From assembly GCA_913777945.1 (NCBI GenBank), contig CAJYTY010000010.1, forward strand, positions 1 through 64,000: a stretch of DNA of 64,000 nt, in the 5' to 3' direction. This DNA comes from an uncultured Acinetobacter sp. Its GTDB lineage: Bacteria; Pseudomonadota; Gammaproteobacteria; Pseudomonadales; Moraxellaceae. This document shows positions 18,702 to 27,751 of this stretch, piece after piece. Under the pieces are notes generated by a model. It did not search any database, was not told the DNA's origin, and worked only from the letters and a program-made list of their open reading frames with translations. A program made the translations under genes and the position numbers. How positions within the stretch are numbered: position 1 is the stretch's first letter; every line of letters starts with the position of its first letter.

Positions 18702-20621
18702 ATGAGTGAACAAGTTGCACAAAATTATAGTTTCCAAGCTGAAGTTGCTCAGTTATTACATTTGGTGACACATTCGCTGTATTCCAACCCAGAAATTTTC
18801 TTACGTGAACTGATTTCAAATGCTTCGGATGCTTGCGATAAGTTACGCTTTGAAGGGATTAATCACCCTGAATATTATGAAAATGATGCAAACTTACATG
18901 TTCGTGTGAGCTTGAATAAAGAGAATAAAACTTTAACTATTTCCGATAATGGTATTGGTCTGAGTCAACAAGAGGCGATAGAGAATCTTGGTACGATTGC
19001 AAAATCGGGCACTAAAGATTTTATGTCAAAGTTAAGTGGTGATCAGAAAGCCGACGCACAGTTAATTGGTCAATTTGGGGTTGGTTTTTATTCTGGATTT
19101 ATTGTAGCCGATAAAATTACGGTTGAATCACGCCGCGCTGGCTTAGAGACTGCTGAAGGTGTGCGTTGGATCAGTGGCGGTACAGGTGAGTTCGAAGTTC
19201 AAACAATTGAGAAAGCAACCCGTGGTACCGATATCATCTTGCATTTACGTGATGATGCACTCGACTATTTAGAGTCGTGGAAAGTTAAACAAATCATCAA
19301 TAAGTATTCAGATCACATCAGCTTGCCAATCGAAATGCAAAAAGAAATATGGCAAGAAGAGGAAGTCGCTGAAGGTGAAGAGCCTAAAGGCGGTCAGATG
19401 GTTAAAACGGATGAATGGGAGGCGATTAACTCTGCTAGCGCATTATGGACACGCAGTAAGAGCGAAATCACTGATGAGCAATACATCGACTTTTATAAAA
19501 ACCTCAGCCATGATTTTGCAGAACCTCTAGCATGGGCACATAACCGTGTCGAAGGTAGTACTGAATATACGCAATTATTGTATATTCCAAGTCAAGCTAA
19601 ACAAGATCTGTTTACACGTGAAGCAAAAGCGGGCATCAAATTGTATGTGAAGCGTGTATTCATTTTGGATGAAGCAGACAACCTCATTCCAAACTATTTA
19701 CGTTTTGTACAAGGCGTGGTCGATAGTGCTGATTTACCATTAAATGTCAGCCGTGAATTACTTCAAGAAAGCCGTGATGTGAAAACCATTCGTGAAGGCA
19801 ATGCGCGTCGTGTCTTGACTTTATTGGATGGTTTAGCAAAGTCGGAAGATGAAAAAGACCAAGAGAAATTCAAAGCTTTCTATACTGAATTTGGTTCGGT
19901 ATTAAAAGAAGGTTTAGGCGAAGACACGGGTAACCGTGAACGTATCTTGAAGTTATTGCGTTATGCAACTTCTAGCAATGATGAAATCTCGACTTCATTT
20001 GCCGACTATAAAGCACGTATGAAAGAAGGGCAGAAAGCGATTTACTATGTGACGGCTGATAACCTTACAGCCGCGAAAAATTCGCCACAACTTGAAGTAT
20101 TCAAGAAAAAAGGTATTGAAGTATTGCTCATGGCAGATCGTGTTGATGAGTGGGCAATGAATTTTGTCTTTGAGTTTGATGGTACGCCACTACAAAACGT
20201 ATCTAAAGGTGCCGTGGATTTAGGAGATCTACAGGATGCCGAAGAGAAAAAGGCTCTAGAGCAAGCGGCTGAGCAGTTTAAGCCTGTGGTGGATCGCTTA
20301 ACCACATCGTTAAAAGACAAAACCAAAGAAGTGCGTGTTACGACGCGTTTAGTTGATTCACCAGCATGTTTGGTAACGAGTGAGGGTGAACTTTCTCCGC
20401 AATTGATTCGCATGTTGAAACAGGCAGGTCAAGCAGTTCCAGAAATTAAACCAACACTGGAGATCAATCCAGAACATCCATTGGTGAAAAAATTAGAAAG
20501 CTCTGCGCAGTTTGATGATCTCGCGAATGTGATTTTTGATCAGGCGGTGATAGCAGAAGGTGGCTTACCTGAAGACCCAGCAGCCTATGTAAAACGTATT
20601 AACAGTTTGTTATTACAATAA
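18702..20621 (+). CDS. htpG: Molecular chaperone HtpG (Hsp90 family)
   Basis: The bacterial Hsp90, a cytoplasmic ATP-dependent dimeric chaperone for late folding of client proteins. The 639-residue length fits. The N-terminal GHKL ATPase motifs are all present: [36 protein letters not shown] and [11 protein letters not shown]. The middle domain has [13 protein letters not shown]. The C-terminal dimerisation domain is intact. AAGGAG stands seven bases before the ATG. A sigma32-like promoter precedes it and a terminator follows, so it is probably a single-gene transcript. Confidence 0.97.
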   Translation: MSEQVAQNYSFQAEVAQLLHLVTHSLYSNPEIFLRELISNASDACDKLRFEGINHPEYYENDANLHVRVSLNKENKTLTISDNGIGLSQQEAIENLGTIAKSGTKDFMSKLSGDQKADAQLIGQFGVGFYSGFIVADKITVESRRAGLETAEGVRWISGGTGEFEVQTIEKATRGTDIILHLRDDALDYLESWKVKQIINKYSDHISLPIEMQKEIWQEEEVAEGEEPKGGQMVKTDEWEAINSASALWTRSKSEITDEQYIDFYKNLSHDFAEPLAWAHNRVEGSTEYTQLLYIPSQAKQDLFTREAKAGIKLYVKRVFILDEADNLIPNYLRFVQGVVDSADLPLNVSRELLQESRDVKTIREGNARRVLTLLDGLAKSEDEKDQEKFKAFYTEFGSVLKEGLGEDTGNRERILKLLRYATSSNDEISTSFADYKARMKEGQKAIYYVTADNLTAAKNSPQLEVFKKKGIEVLLMADRVDEWAMNFVFEFDGTPLQNVSKGAVDLGDLQDAEEKKALEQAAEQFKPVVDRLTTSLKDKTKEVRVTTRLVDSPACLVTSEGELSPQLIRMLKQAGQAVPEIKPTLEINPEHPLVKKLESSAQFDDLANVIFDQAVIAEGGLPEDPAAYVKRINSLLLQ

Positions 20622-20636
20622 GTGATTTGACCTAAA

Positions 20637-20664
20637 AACCTCTGCTTCGGCAGAGGTTTTTTAT
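20637..20664. terminator. Terminator between htpG and the convergent barrel gene
   Basis: AACCTCTGC-TTCG-GCAGAGGTT followed by TTTT on the htpG strand; the A run before it gives the reverse strand a T tail too. Confidence 0.85.
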
Positions 20665-20711
20665 ATCTATGGATAACATTTAAGTTATCCACAATTATGT
20701 TGGTCTTTTGA

Positions 20712-21593
20712 TCAAAACTGTGCTTCAAACTTCATTTGATAGTTGAAAGAATATCCTTGTTCACTCGTTGGTATGTTTACATAATTAATGTCATTTTGCA
20801 TAAAGACCCAATTACGCCAAATTGGTCTTTTCCAAGAAAAATATGGCCCCCACTCATTCACACGAAGAGCCTTGTTTTCATACTCACCTGTACTCAAAAT
20901 TCCATAGGTGAGATTGTTTTGAGATAACAGATTTAATTTCTGAAAAGTACGATTACTCCATACATATTCTGAGTCTTGAGTTTTAGAAAAGTTAAATTGC
21001 GTGGAAATTTGTGCTTGTTGTTGAAATTTTTGGGTTAAATCTAAGTAGGTTTCCGCATAGTTTTTACTGCTTGAACCGTAACGAAAGATTTGAGTTGTAT
21101 TGAGCCGTAGCCCTGAATGCAAGATCCAGTTTTTCTTCGCTAGAAATTGAATATAAATATCTGTATCTGAATTTGATCCTAAATCTAGATCATTATGAAA
21201 GGGCAATAAATTAGAAATGGTTGACCAACTTGCGCTGAGTGGATTCGGCGTGGGAATTGTTTTGTGGGCATTGTGCTTGGTATTTTTGCCTAGTTTTTTA
21301 GGCAATTGGTTTTGCTGAGCACGTTGCCATAAAGTGTCATGACCAAAAACCTGCATAAGTTCATCGGCAAGTTGTTGATCGTTGCTTACTTCATGAGCTT
21401 CATCTGTAATCACCGTAGAACATTTTAAAACATGATGTACTTGCGAATGCTGCTGTAAAAAAGATTGATGAGCAAGATGCGTATGATGTCTATTGCTTGG
21501 GATCAAAACAGGAAAAAAGGGGAGCAGTAGGTAACCTAAATATAGATTTCCTATAATCAAAACATACACAAGGATGGCGTATCGATGATTCAT
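20712..21593 (-). CDS. Predicted outer-membrane beta-barrel protein, paralog 1
   Basis: A 293-residue protein that I cannot name. The C-terminal ~160 residues line up with the next gene upstream (21725-22855): both have QIFRYGSSSKNY/QIYRYGSKSENY, a VWSNRTFQ/LWDNRIFR block, NEWGPYFSWKRP/NSWGPFVSWRQP, WRNWVFMQ/WREWFYVQ, and end in F. Alternating polar and aromatic strands and the terminal Phe suggest an outer-membrane barrel. The N-terminus is a long hydrophobic stretch (HRYAILVYVLIIGNLYLGYL) with no clear cleavage site. The ATG at 21593 is used; a TTG at 21629 would add 12 residues, and neither has a good ribosome site. Confidence 0.6.
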   Translation of the reverse strand: MNHRYAILVYVLIIGNLYLGYLLLPFFPVLIPSNRHHTHLAHQSFLQQHSQVHHVLKCSTVITDEAHEVSNDQQLADELMQVFGHDTLWQRAQQNQLPKKLGKNTKHNAHKTIPTPNPLSASWSTISNLLPFHNDLDLGSNSDTDIYIQFLAKKNWILHSGLRLNTTQIFRYGSSSKNYAETYLDLTQKFQQQAQISTQFNFSKTQDSEYVWSNRTFQKLNLLSQNNLTYGILSTGEYENKALRVNEWGPYFSWKRPIWRNWVFMQNDINYVNIPTSEQGYSFNYQMKFEAQF

Positions 21594-21724
21594 GCATAAA
21601 AGAAAAATTAAAGAATCAAATAATAACAATCAAAGCTTAATTAATTATTTATTTTATAAGATTGTTTAAAAATGAAAATGCTCAATCGAAATTTAAATTG
21701 AGCATTCAGATCATATAAATGAAT

Positions 21725-22855
21725 TTAGAATAAGGTTTCAAGACGAACGAAAGTACTCACATAATGATTTCGATCCTCGCGATGATCATTGAAATAGTTT
21801 AGATCACCTTGTACATAGAACCACTCACGCCATAAAGGTTGTCTCCAAGAAACAAAAGGCCCCCAACTGTTTAGACGTAAGTCATTATTGTTGTAATAGC
21901 CACCTGTATAGAGACCGTAATTAAAATTGTTATGCGCAAAGAATTGGTGTTGGCGGAAAATGCGATTGTCCCATAACAAATCATCATCTTGCTTGTCAGC
22001 GTAAGTTAAGCTGAATTGATTTGAAAGAAAAGGTTGGTTGGGTCGAGCATGTATCAATTCTAAATTTGTACGCAAATAGTTCTCACTTTTACTACCATAT
22101 CGATAGATTTGTTCAGCATTAAAGTGGAAATCATTGTGTAAATCCCAGTGCTTCTCGGCTCTTAGACGTAGGTAAACATCATCACCGGAACGAATACCAA
22201 TATCTGCATCTGTATCAAATGGTAGCTTTTTGGAAAAATTAGACCAACGTAATGCAATAGAGCCATTACTATCTCGTGTCTGTTTGGAATCAAACTTCTT
22301 ATCTGGATCTTGATTCGGTTGTGTATTGGTATTGGCAATATTGTTTTTAAATTCGTCATCTAGAGAATCATCACCAAAAACTACGCTAAATTTTTTTTCT
22401 AAAGTTGGAAGTTTGATTTTTCCTCGAATACGAGGTTTGACCTCGTAGTTATCATATTCATTCCAATAATTATCCAACATAAAACGAATTGTTGCTGAAG
22501 CTGGTTTTTCAGGGTCGACATCACCAAACCAGTCATCAATCTTAACCGAGGTTCGATCAGCCCAGTTGCGAATATCACGCTGTTTACGATCAACCCAAGT
22601 TTTATTCTCAGTTTCAGCGGTTGGAGGAACAATAGATTGATCAGATTGTTCAGGAAGAACCGTCGGACTTGCATCTACCCATTTAGGAATATAATCTAAG
22701 AAATTTTCTTGATTTGATGTTTCCGCTTTGGGAATATTATTCTCAGTTTGTTCAACTGGTTTAGTTGCTGCGCTGACAGTTGTTGATAAACCTAATGGAA
22801 GTGCAATGAGCGTATATAAAATATATGATGGTACCGTTTGATTTAAAGTCGTCAT
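21725..22855 (-). CDS. Predicted outer-membrane beta-barrel protein, paralog 2
   Basis: A 376-residue protein with a signal peptide (MTTLNQTVPSYILYTLIALP to about Ala29), a Gln/Glu/Thr-rich linker (about 30-100), then a domain of predicted beta strands that ends in RLETLF, the barrel-type terminal Phe. It shares its C-terminal half with the adjacent downstream gene, so the two look like a tandem duplication that has diverged. The linker includes WVDRKQRDIRNWADRTSVK. No known family is recognised with confidence. It is transcribed in the same direction as paralog 1, 131 bases apart. Confidence 0.65.
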   Translation of the reverse strand: MTTLNQTVPSYILYTLIALPLGLSTTVSAATKPVEQTENNIPKAETSNQENFLDYIPKWVDASPTVLPEQSDQSIVPPTAETENKTWVDRKQRDIRNWADRTSVKIDDWFGDVDPEKPASATIRFMLDNYWNEYDNYEVKPRIRGKIKLPTLEKKFSVVFGDDSLDDEFKNNIANTNTQPNQDPDKKFDSKQTRDSNGSIALRWSNFSKKLPFDTDADIGIRSGDDVYLRLRAEKHWDLHNDFHFNAEQIYRYGSKSENYLRTNLELIHARPNQPFLSNQFSLTYADKQDDDLLWDNRIFRQHQFFAHNNFNYGLYTGGYYNNNDLRLNSWGPFVSWRQPLWREWFYVQGDLNYFNDHREDRNHYVSTFVRLETLF

Positions 22856-22980
22856 AGTTAAAACTTATATATTGTTCTTCATTTAACTTTTGATTATTCA
22901 AGCAATAAAATCAAGCTAAAGACACAAAAAAACAGCAATTTAACAATGCTTTTGAAAATTTTAATTATTACTTATGAAAG

Positions 22981-23025
22981 TCCACCATGAAACTTGCAAT
23001 AAGCAATCACAAGTTTGATGGTGGA
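22981..23025. terminator. Long hairpin after the unknown operon
   Basis: Sixteen-base arms (22981-22996 and 23010-23025) with one G-G mismatch and a 13-base loop. It lies 25 bases beyond the stop of the 480-codon gene and upstream of barrel paralog 2, both on the minus strand. The T tail is weak. It probably ends or protects the upstream transcript. Confidence 0.5.
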
Positions 23026-23050
23026 TTAGATGTATCTTAAAAATGGATAT

Positions 23051-24493
23051 TTAGGTTGCTGAAACATCCGCATTTTCGAGTGCTTGATAGAGATCGTGAA
23101 CTGAAATTGGTTGAGGGAGACGGCTAATCACTTGACGTATTAATTGCCATGTATAGCCGTCTGCACGATCTAATAATAGATACGGATAAGCTTGATCTTC
23201 GCTCGATAATTTTACGCGTTCTGCGCCGTGTAGCACTCTGATTTTTTGACGCTCTTTGAGTAGGATAACCGGCGTCAAAAAGGTTGCTGTTGTTTCTTCA
23301 AAAGGAATAAACTTTTGCGTGTTAATAAAGGCAGCAGGAATATAAGGGTAAGATCGCTCATTACGCTGCCAAACTTGACTACCATTCATGATACATTCAT
23401 TAAATAGTGTTTCATGTTGGTGGTAATGCTGTTTAAAAATAACCCAGTCTGTTTGATGAATCGAGCTTGTTTGAGTATGACGTTGGTCTGTATAAGCTTG
23501 TAAGATTGTTGCAGCATATTCGACACTATGAGTACCAATAAGTACGACATAATGTGAAAACTGTCCTTGAGCATAAAGCTGTTCAGCAACAAAGATTTGA
23601 GCTGTTTCCCAAACAGGTTGAACGTCATTCTCAGCTTTTAAATATAACCAATCAATTTTAATATTTTGATCAATCTCATCGTGTAGCTCTACACGATATA
23701 AAGATGGAAATGTTTTAGGATCGATACGCTCTAAGCGACAAACGAGTCCATCTAAATTAAAATCTTTTAGCGCAACAGGTTTAGCTTTATTTAGATTTGC
23801 AACAGGACGCACATTTTGTCTAAAACTTGGTTTAGGCTTTGCGACCGTTGGCATACTTGGTGCTGGAGTATTAGGTACAGATTGAATTCTTTCCTGAATA
23901 ATTGCTTCGAGTTGTGCTTCAAAATTCGCAGTTTCTTCTCTCATTGCAGATAATCTGTCCTTGTGAATTGTCTGATTTAGATCTAACGATAATTCTGTTG
24001 AAGTTTGATGAATTGGTTCTAAAATAGGGATGAGACTTTTGAGTTCATCATCTGTTTTTATATAATCACTTGTACTCGTTTGAATCCATTCAAGTGCTTG
24101 TCGAGTAGATGTAAACCAAGGGCTCTTTATAAAAGACAATGCAGGACGAATAACCCAAATTTGCCAATGCTGTGACTGACGTAAAGCTGCCCATCCCATG
24201 TCGCCTGATGCAAATAAAGCATGTTCAACACGCCCCATAAATTTAAATGTTCCGCGATAAGTGAGTGCATACCCAAAGCTTTCTAATTCTTCAGCCGAAA
24301 ATTCTTCTTGTTGAATAAATTCTTTAAATGGAGTGAGTTGTTCTTGAAACAATGGATCGTCACAAGAAGCACAAATATCCTTAATACGTTGCTTTGATTT
24401 TGCAATCTCAAAAAGTGAGTTTTTATCGTTGTTTAGCCCAACAATCAGATGTTTGAGCTCATCAACCAATAATGCTTTCTCTAATACGTCCAT
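23051..24493 (-). CDS. Conserved-looking protein of unknown function, 480 residues
   Basis: I do not recognise this protein. It has no signal peptide or membrane segment and is likely cytoplasmic. The N-terminal ~190 residues are helical and acidic. A Pro/Gln/Ala/Lys-rich linker follows (about 205-235, including TPAPSMPTVAKPKP). The second half is a mixed alpha/beta domain with VCRLERIDPK, DWLYLKAEND and YVVLIGTHS. Near the end, LLKERQKIRVLHGAERVKL resembles the strand-loop of ParB/sulfiredoxin-type folds, but this is a loose likeness. A 61-codon gene ends 11 bases before its start, so the two form an operon. Confidence 0.65.
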   Translation of the reverse strand: MDVLEKALLVDELKHLIVGLNNDKNSLFEIAKSKQRIKDICASCDDPLFQEQLTPFKEFIQQEEFSAEELESFGYALTYRGTFKFMGRVEHALFASGDMGWAALRQSQHWQIWVIRPALSFIKSPWFTSTRQALEWIQTSTSDYIKTDDELKSLIPILEPIHQTSTELSLDLNQTIHKDRLSAMREETANFEAQLEAIIQERIQSVPNTPAPSMPTVAKPKPSFRQNVRPVANLNKAKPVALKDFNLDGLVCRLERIDPKTFPSLYRVELHDEIDQNIKIDWLYLKAENDVQPVWETAQIFVAEQLYAQGQFSHYVVLIGTHSVEYAATILQAYTDQRHTQTSSIHQTDWVIFKQHYHQHETLFNECIMNGSQVWQRNERSYPYIPAAFINTQKFIPFEETTATFLTPVILLKERQKIRVLHGAERVKLSSEDQAYPYLLLDRADGYTWQLIRQVISRLPQPISVHDLYQALENADVSAT

Positions 24494-24504
24494 TGATAGT
24501 TTCC

Positions 24505-24690
24505 TTAGAGATAGGCTTGAGCCTGTTTTAAATAATGAATAAGTACAATATTCACAGCATCATCTAACAGTTTGTATTCAGGTGTATTCGTCAAATTATG
24601 CTGTCTAGCCAAGGCTACAAGTTGCTCAATGCATATTTGTTCGGGTTGAATCTGACCATTTATTAGGGCTTGTAACTCTTGAATTTTCAT
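24505..24690 (-). CDS. Small protein of unknown function, 61 residues
   Basis: A 61-residue, mainly helical, soluble protein (MKIQELQALINGQIQPEQIC, then LVALARQHNLTNTPEYKLLD). It has no known motif that I can name. It starts with ATG and ends 11 bases before the 480-codon unknown gene, and no other start fits the gap, so it is probably the first gene of a two-gene unit. The size and arrangement suggest a partner or regulator of the larger protein; that is inference only. Confidence 0.6.
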   Translation of the reverse strand: MKIQELQALINGQIQPEQICIEQLVALARQHNLTNTPEYKLLDDAVNIVLIHYLKQAQAYL

Positions 24691-24761
24691 AACAAAAGAA
24701 TGTCACTTTATGACGATTATAGAAGAAAAATATGCAAAATCTATAGACTGCAAGTTAGTAA

Positions 24762-24795
24762 AAAATCTCATTTAGGTATTCCAAATAGAGATTTT
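24762..24795 (-). terminator. Terminator-like inverted repeat, minus strand
   Basis: AAAATCTC (24762-24769) and GAGATTTT (24788-24795), with ATTT/AAAT pairing inside. On the minus strand the stem is followed by TTTTTT. It lies about 70 bases before the 61-codon gene, so it either ends a transcript from the FrnE-like gene or attenuates the unknown operon. Confidence 0.55.
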
Positions 24796-24892
24796 GATCA
24801 TGTTTTGGCTTTCAAAGTATCAACATTTTAAAACAATAAATCGGATAAATAGATCGCGCTGAGGAAGTATATCTATAAATCTATCTCTGTAG

Positions 24893-24908
24893 TGTGATTT
24901 TAATCACA
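24893..24908. promoter_or_regulatory. Perfect CRP/Vfr-type palindrome
   Basis: TGTGA-TTTTAA-TCACA is an exact match to the core of the E. coli CRP consensus (TGTGA-N6-TCACA). Acinetobacter species carry a CRP/Vfr homolog. It lies 203 bases upstream of the 61-codon gene start and 176 bases past the FrnE-like stop. Because eight T follow on the plus strand, a short terminator is the competing reading. Confidence 0.5.
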
Positions 24909-25083
24909 TTTTTTTTAGTTAAAAGTTGATCAATAAAATACTTAGTTTGTTACAGAATTTACCACTAGAGATAAACGGTATGCTTTTTAAGATAATAGGT
25001 GACGTAACTATCACATCTAGCTTGAATAGTTTGCTGCGCACAAGCTTCGGACAGTTGCTGAAGCTTGTATTTTAGCTAGCTTG

Positions 25084-25779
25084 TTAAGGCTTAATTTCGC
25101 ATTGATCATCGCTACATTGAGCCGCATCTGTTTGCTGAATTTCTTCTGTAGAAGCGGATTGAGCTTGTTGTAATGCCTGTAAGAAAATTTCACGCGGTTG
25201 TGCGCCTGAAAGAGTTAGTTTTTGATCAAAAACAAAAAAGGGTACACCCGTTACATTTAATTGCTCATGGGCAATTTTTTCATCATGGCGAACAAAATCT
25301 GCCAGTTCATCTGAATTCAATACATACTCGACTTCAGCATGATCCAAACCAATCCGTGAAGCGATTTCTTCAACCACTTCACGTTCACCAATTGCAAGAC
25401 CTTCAGTCATATAAGCATGAAAAAAAGCTTCTTTTGCTTCGTTACCCAAGCCTTTGCTTTGAGCCAAATGGATAATACGATGTGCATTAAAGCTGTTGCC
25501 TGAATTGGCTTTTTGCCATTGAAAGTCAATGTCTTCAGTCGCTGCCATAGCCGCAACATTACGTTCCATTTCTTCCATTTCAGCAAAGCTACGCCCATAT
25601 TTCTTTGCTAAGCGCTCCGTATTTGAAGTCTCGTGTTTAGCTGGAGCATCTGGATCGAGTTCAAAGCTATGCCAATGAATATCAAGCTCAATTCCTGCTT
25701 GTTCAGCAACATGTTCAAGACGCTTTTTCCCAATATAACAAAAAGGGCAAACGACATCTGACCAAATATCTACGCGCAT
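25084..25779 (-). CDS. DsbA-family oxidoreductase, FrnE-like
   Basis: A 231-residue cytoplasmic thioredoxin-fold protein of the DsbA family. The active site CPFC is at residues 11-14, directly after the first strand (MRVDIWSDVV). The cis-proline loop reads TGVPFFVF. A second cysteine pair, C222 and C227 (CSDDQC), stands near the C-terminus. The characterised Deinococcus FrnE also has CXXC plus CX4C, so this is a close design match. No signal peptide is present. FrnE-type proteins act as disulfide isomerases or in oxidative-stress defence; the substrate here is not known. Confidence 0.87.
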   Translation of the reverse strand: MRVDIWSDVVCPFCYIGKKRLEHVAEQAGIELDIHWHSFELDPDAPAKHETSNTERLAKKYGRSFAEMEEMERNVAAMAATEDIDFQWQKANSGNSFNAHRIIHLAQSKGLGNEAKEAFFHAYMTEGLAIGEREVVEEIASRIGLDHAEVEYVLNSDELADFVRHDEKIAHEQLNVTGVPFFVFDQKLTLSGAQPREIFLQALQQAQSASTEEIQQTDAAQCSDDQCEIKP

Positions 25780-25955
25780 GGCATATCTCTACAATTTCAG
25801 TTGATTTGATAATAGGGGCGAAAGTATGAAATTTAAAGCGATGAAAATGTAATGCTCCGTTACGAGAAATGAAATAAAAATCAATTAACAGTCTATGTTT
25901 GATTGATTAAACTTAAATCCAGAACATAAAAAATATAAATATACTTGGAGGCTCT

Positions 25956-26705
25956 ATGCGCCGTTTTTTATTATTTTTAACTGTAGTCGTGATTTGTTTG
26001 GGTACATTCTTTTTCTATCAGTATCGCGTAAAGCAAAATGCAGCCAATACCGAACAAATGTTTGAAATTGTTATGGCTGAAAAAATGCGTGAGCTCTATG
26101 ATCAAGCGCAGGATTGGAGCAAGCCTATACAACTCAACGTGCATGATGATCGTTTATCTGGTGATTATAAGTTGATGTCCGAGTTTCTACTTAGTTATTG
26201 GATACAAAATGTTGAGGCAAGAAACGCTTATTTAAGGCAACTCAAAGCAGCAAATTGGGATACTTTTTTAGATGTCGAACGTTTAGATCAAGACCGTCAG
26301 AAAGGTTATCTTGAGACTGAAAAAATGCTTCAGGATGTTCGAAAAATCTCGACTGAATACGGAATAAAGAGACAGAAAATACAGGCAGATTCACTTGAAC
26401 AAGCAAAAAATCTTGCCATTCATAATGAACTGAGAAAATCCTTACAAGAAAAATTGCAAAATAACCTGAAAACAGACAAGGCGCATGACATTTTTCCGAT
26501 TGAACAACAAGTGATTGATAAAGCACAAGCGATGTTTGATATGCTAAACACTTACCCTTGGCAAAGAGAAGATAAGAAGATTCTTTTTAAGGAAACAGCA
26601 CAAGTCAAAAAGTTTAATGCGCTTTATCAAGATGTGCTCAGATTAAATCAGAAGATGGATAAAATTAAGCAAAAAAATGTTGAAGTATTAGATGAAGAAT
26701 TATAA
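25956..26705 (+). CDS. Membrane-anchored coiled-coil protein of unknown function
   Basis: A 249-residue protein with an N-terminal membrane segment (MRRFLLFLTVVVICLGTFFF) and a long, charged, mostly helical remainder rich in Lys, Glu and Gln, with likely coiled-coil segments (about 90-165 and 215-249). No family is recognised. The anchor is probably uncleaved, with the body in the periplasm. TTGGAGG stands eight bases before the ATG. It converges with the lipoprotein gene at 26764. Confidence 0.65.
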   Translation: MRRFLLFLTVVVICLGTFFFYQYRVKQNAANTEQMFEIVMAEKMRELYDQAQDWSKPIQLNVHDDRLSGDYKLMSEFLLSYWIQNVEARNAYLRQLKAANWDTFLDVERLDQDRQKGYLETEKMLQDVRKISTEYGIKRQKIQADSLEQAKNLAIHNELRKSLQEKLQNNLKTDKAHDIFPIEQQVIDKAQAMFDMLNTYPWQREDKKILFKETAQVKKFNALYQDVLRLNQKMDKIKQKNVEVLDEEL

Positions 26706-26712
26706 TTTCGTG

Positions 26713-26743
26713 ATGCAATGATGCCTTGCATACATCATTGCAT
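26713..26743. terminator. Inverted repeat between convergent genes
   Basis: ATGCAATGAT (26713-26722) and ATCATTGCAT (26734-26743) form a perfect 10-bp stem with an 11-base loop in the 58-base gap. There is no T run, so intrinsic termination is not certain. Confidence 0.45.
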
Positions 26744-26763
26744 GACTGAGTTCGAGCTTAAGC

Positions 26764-27462
26764 TTAATCAAAGATCTTTTCTGCTGCTTGGAAAGGTAGA
26801 CTCACTACATCAATCGCCACGGCAAAAGGGAGCAATACCAATTTTTCCAAAGGATTCATACCTGATTTTGATTTATAACTTTCTTCTTTATTGGTATAGA
26901 TAGAGACTTGATAAGGCTTACTTAAGGCTTTAAGTGAACTTAGATTATTTGCTGTAGGATAAGCCACACCAGCGAGTTTGATATCGAAACAGAAGCGTTG
27001 AGCTTGCATACGTTCATCACTTGAAGAAGAACATTCTCTCGCACCATTCTCAATGAAAAACTCTAAATCTTTTTTGCTCAAGTCTTCTTTTAGTTTTATG
27101 TATGAAAGTGGTAATGTGCCCGAAAAATTGCCATCATTTTTTTCAGAATAAAAGCTTAGCTCACGTGTAATTTGAATATTTTTTGGGTCGAGCTTTGTGA
27201 TTAAATTCACAAATTGGGATCCACCTTGGGTAAGGATATAGCTATTCTTTTGCCCTGCGATTACGAGACTATCTTTAGGTAAATTTGCAGATTGTTGAGC
27301 GGGTCTTCCAAACGCAATGACAGTATCTTCAACTAAAGTAACCTTAGTTGTGCGAATATAAGTTTTACTGTCTTTGGTAATAAGGGTTTTGGTTGCACAA
27401 CCTGCTAAACATAATCCTGTAATCGATATTACTGTAGTCATTTTAATTAGAGTTGAAAACAT
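26764..27462 (-). CDS. Lipoprotein of unknown function (YceK-like ending)
   Basis: A 232-residue lipoprotein. The signal peptide ends in the lipobox LCLAGC, with Cys near residue 21 after the chosen start. The body is mixed beta and ends with LLPFAVAIDVVSLPFQAAEKIF, which resembles the conserved tail of YceK/YidQ-type small lipoproteins. The rest has no match that I recognise. Two cysteines (RECSSSS and RFCFDI) might form a disulfide. I chose the ATG at 27462 because GGGAG stands eight bases before it; the frame is open for 14 more codons upstream. Confidence 0.65.
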   Translation of the reverse strand: MFSTLIKMTTVISITGLCLAGCATKTLITKDSKTYIRTTKVTLVEDTVIAFGRPAQQSANLPKDSLVIAGQKNSYILTQGGSQFVNLITKLDPKNIQITRELSFYSEKNDGNFSGTLPLSYIKLKEDLSKKDLEFFIENGARECSSSSDERMQAQRFCFDIKLAGVAYPTANNLSSLKALSKPYQVSIYTNKEESYKSKSGMNPLEKLVLLPFAVAIDVVSLPFQAAEKIFD

Positions 27463-27751
27463 CCATTTCTCCCAATCGGTTTTTAAAGTATAGAAAATAA
27501 TCAATATTTATAAATTCACTCGAGCACAGTAATCAAAAAAACGATCTTATGCGAGATTTTTTCCTCTTTTATCTATTCATTTTACAAAGATCAGACATAT
27601 TATTTGATTCGTGCATTTTATCTTACGTTCAAAAAATAATCCTATTTACCGTTTATCAGAGTGATACAGAATTCAATATTACTTTGTTGTAGGCTTAAGC
27701 TTACAGTTATTTTTATTTAATGTTTAAGGTGAATGATTTTTGGAGCAAGTG

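Larger units (their letters stand above)
24691..25083. other. Spacer with two hairpins and a CRP-type palindrome
   Basis: These 393 bases hold no protein gene that I can support. From left to right they contain a terminator-like inverted repeat (24762-24795), a perfect CRP-type palindrome (24893-24908) followed by eight T, and a 9-bp inverted repeat (25040-25048 with 25060-25068) just after the FrnE-like gene's stop. The arrangement leaves room for a small RNA on either strand, but I see no strong promoter that would prove one. Confidence 0.5.

Noticed and set aside
25040..25068. 9-bp inverted repeat as the FrnE-like gene's terminator
   Set aside because: The minus-strand flank has no T run, so it is mentioned only as structure in the spacer.
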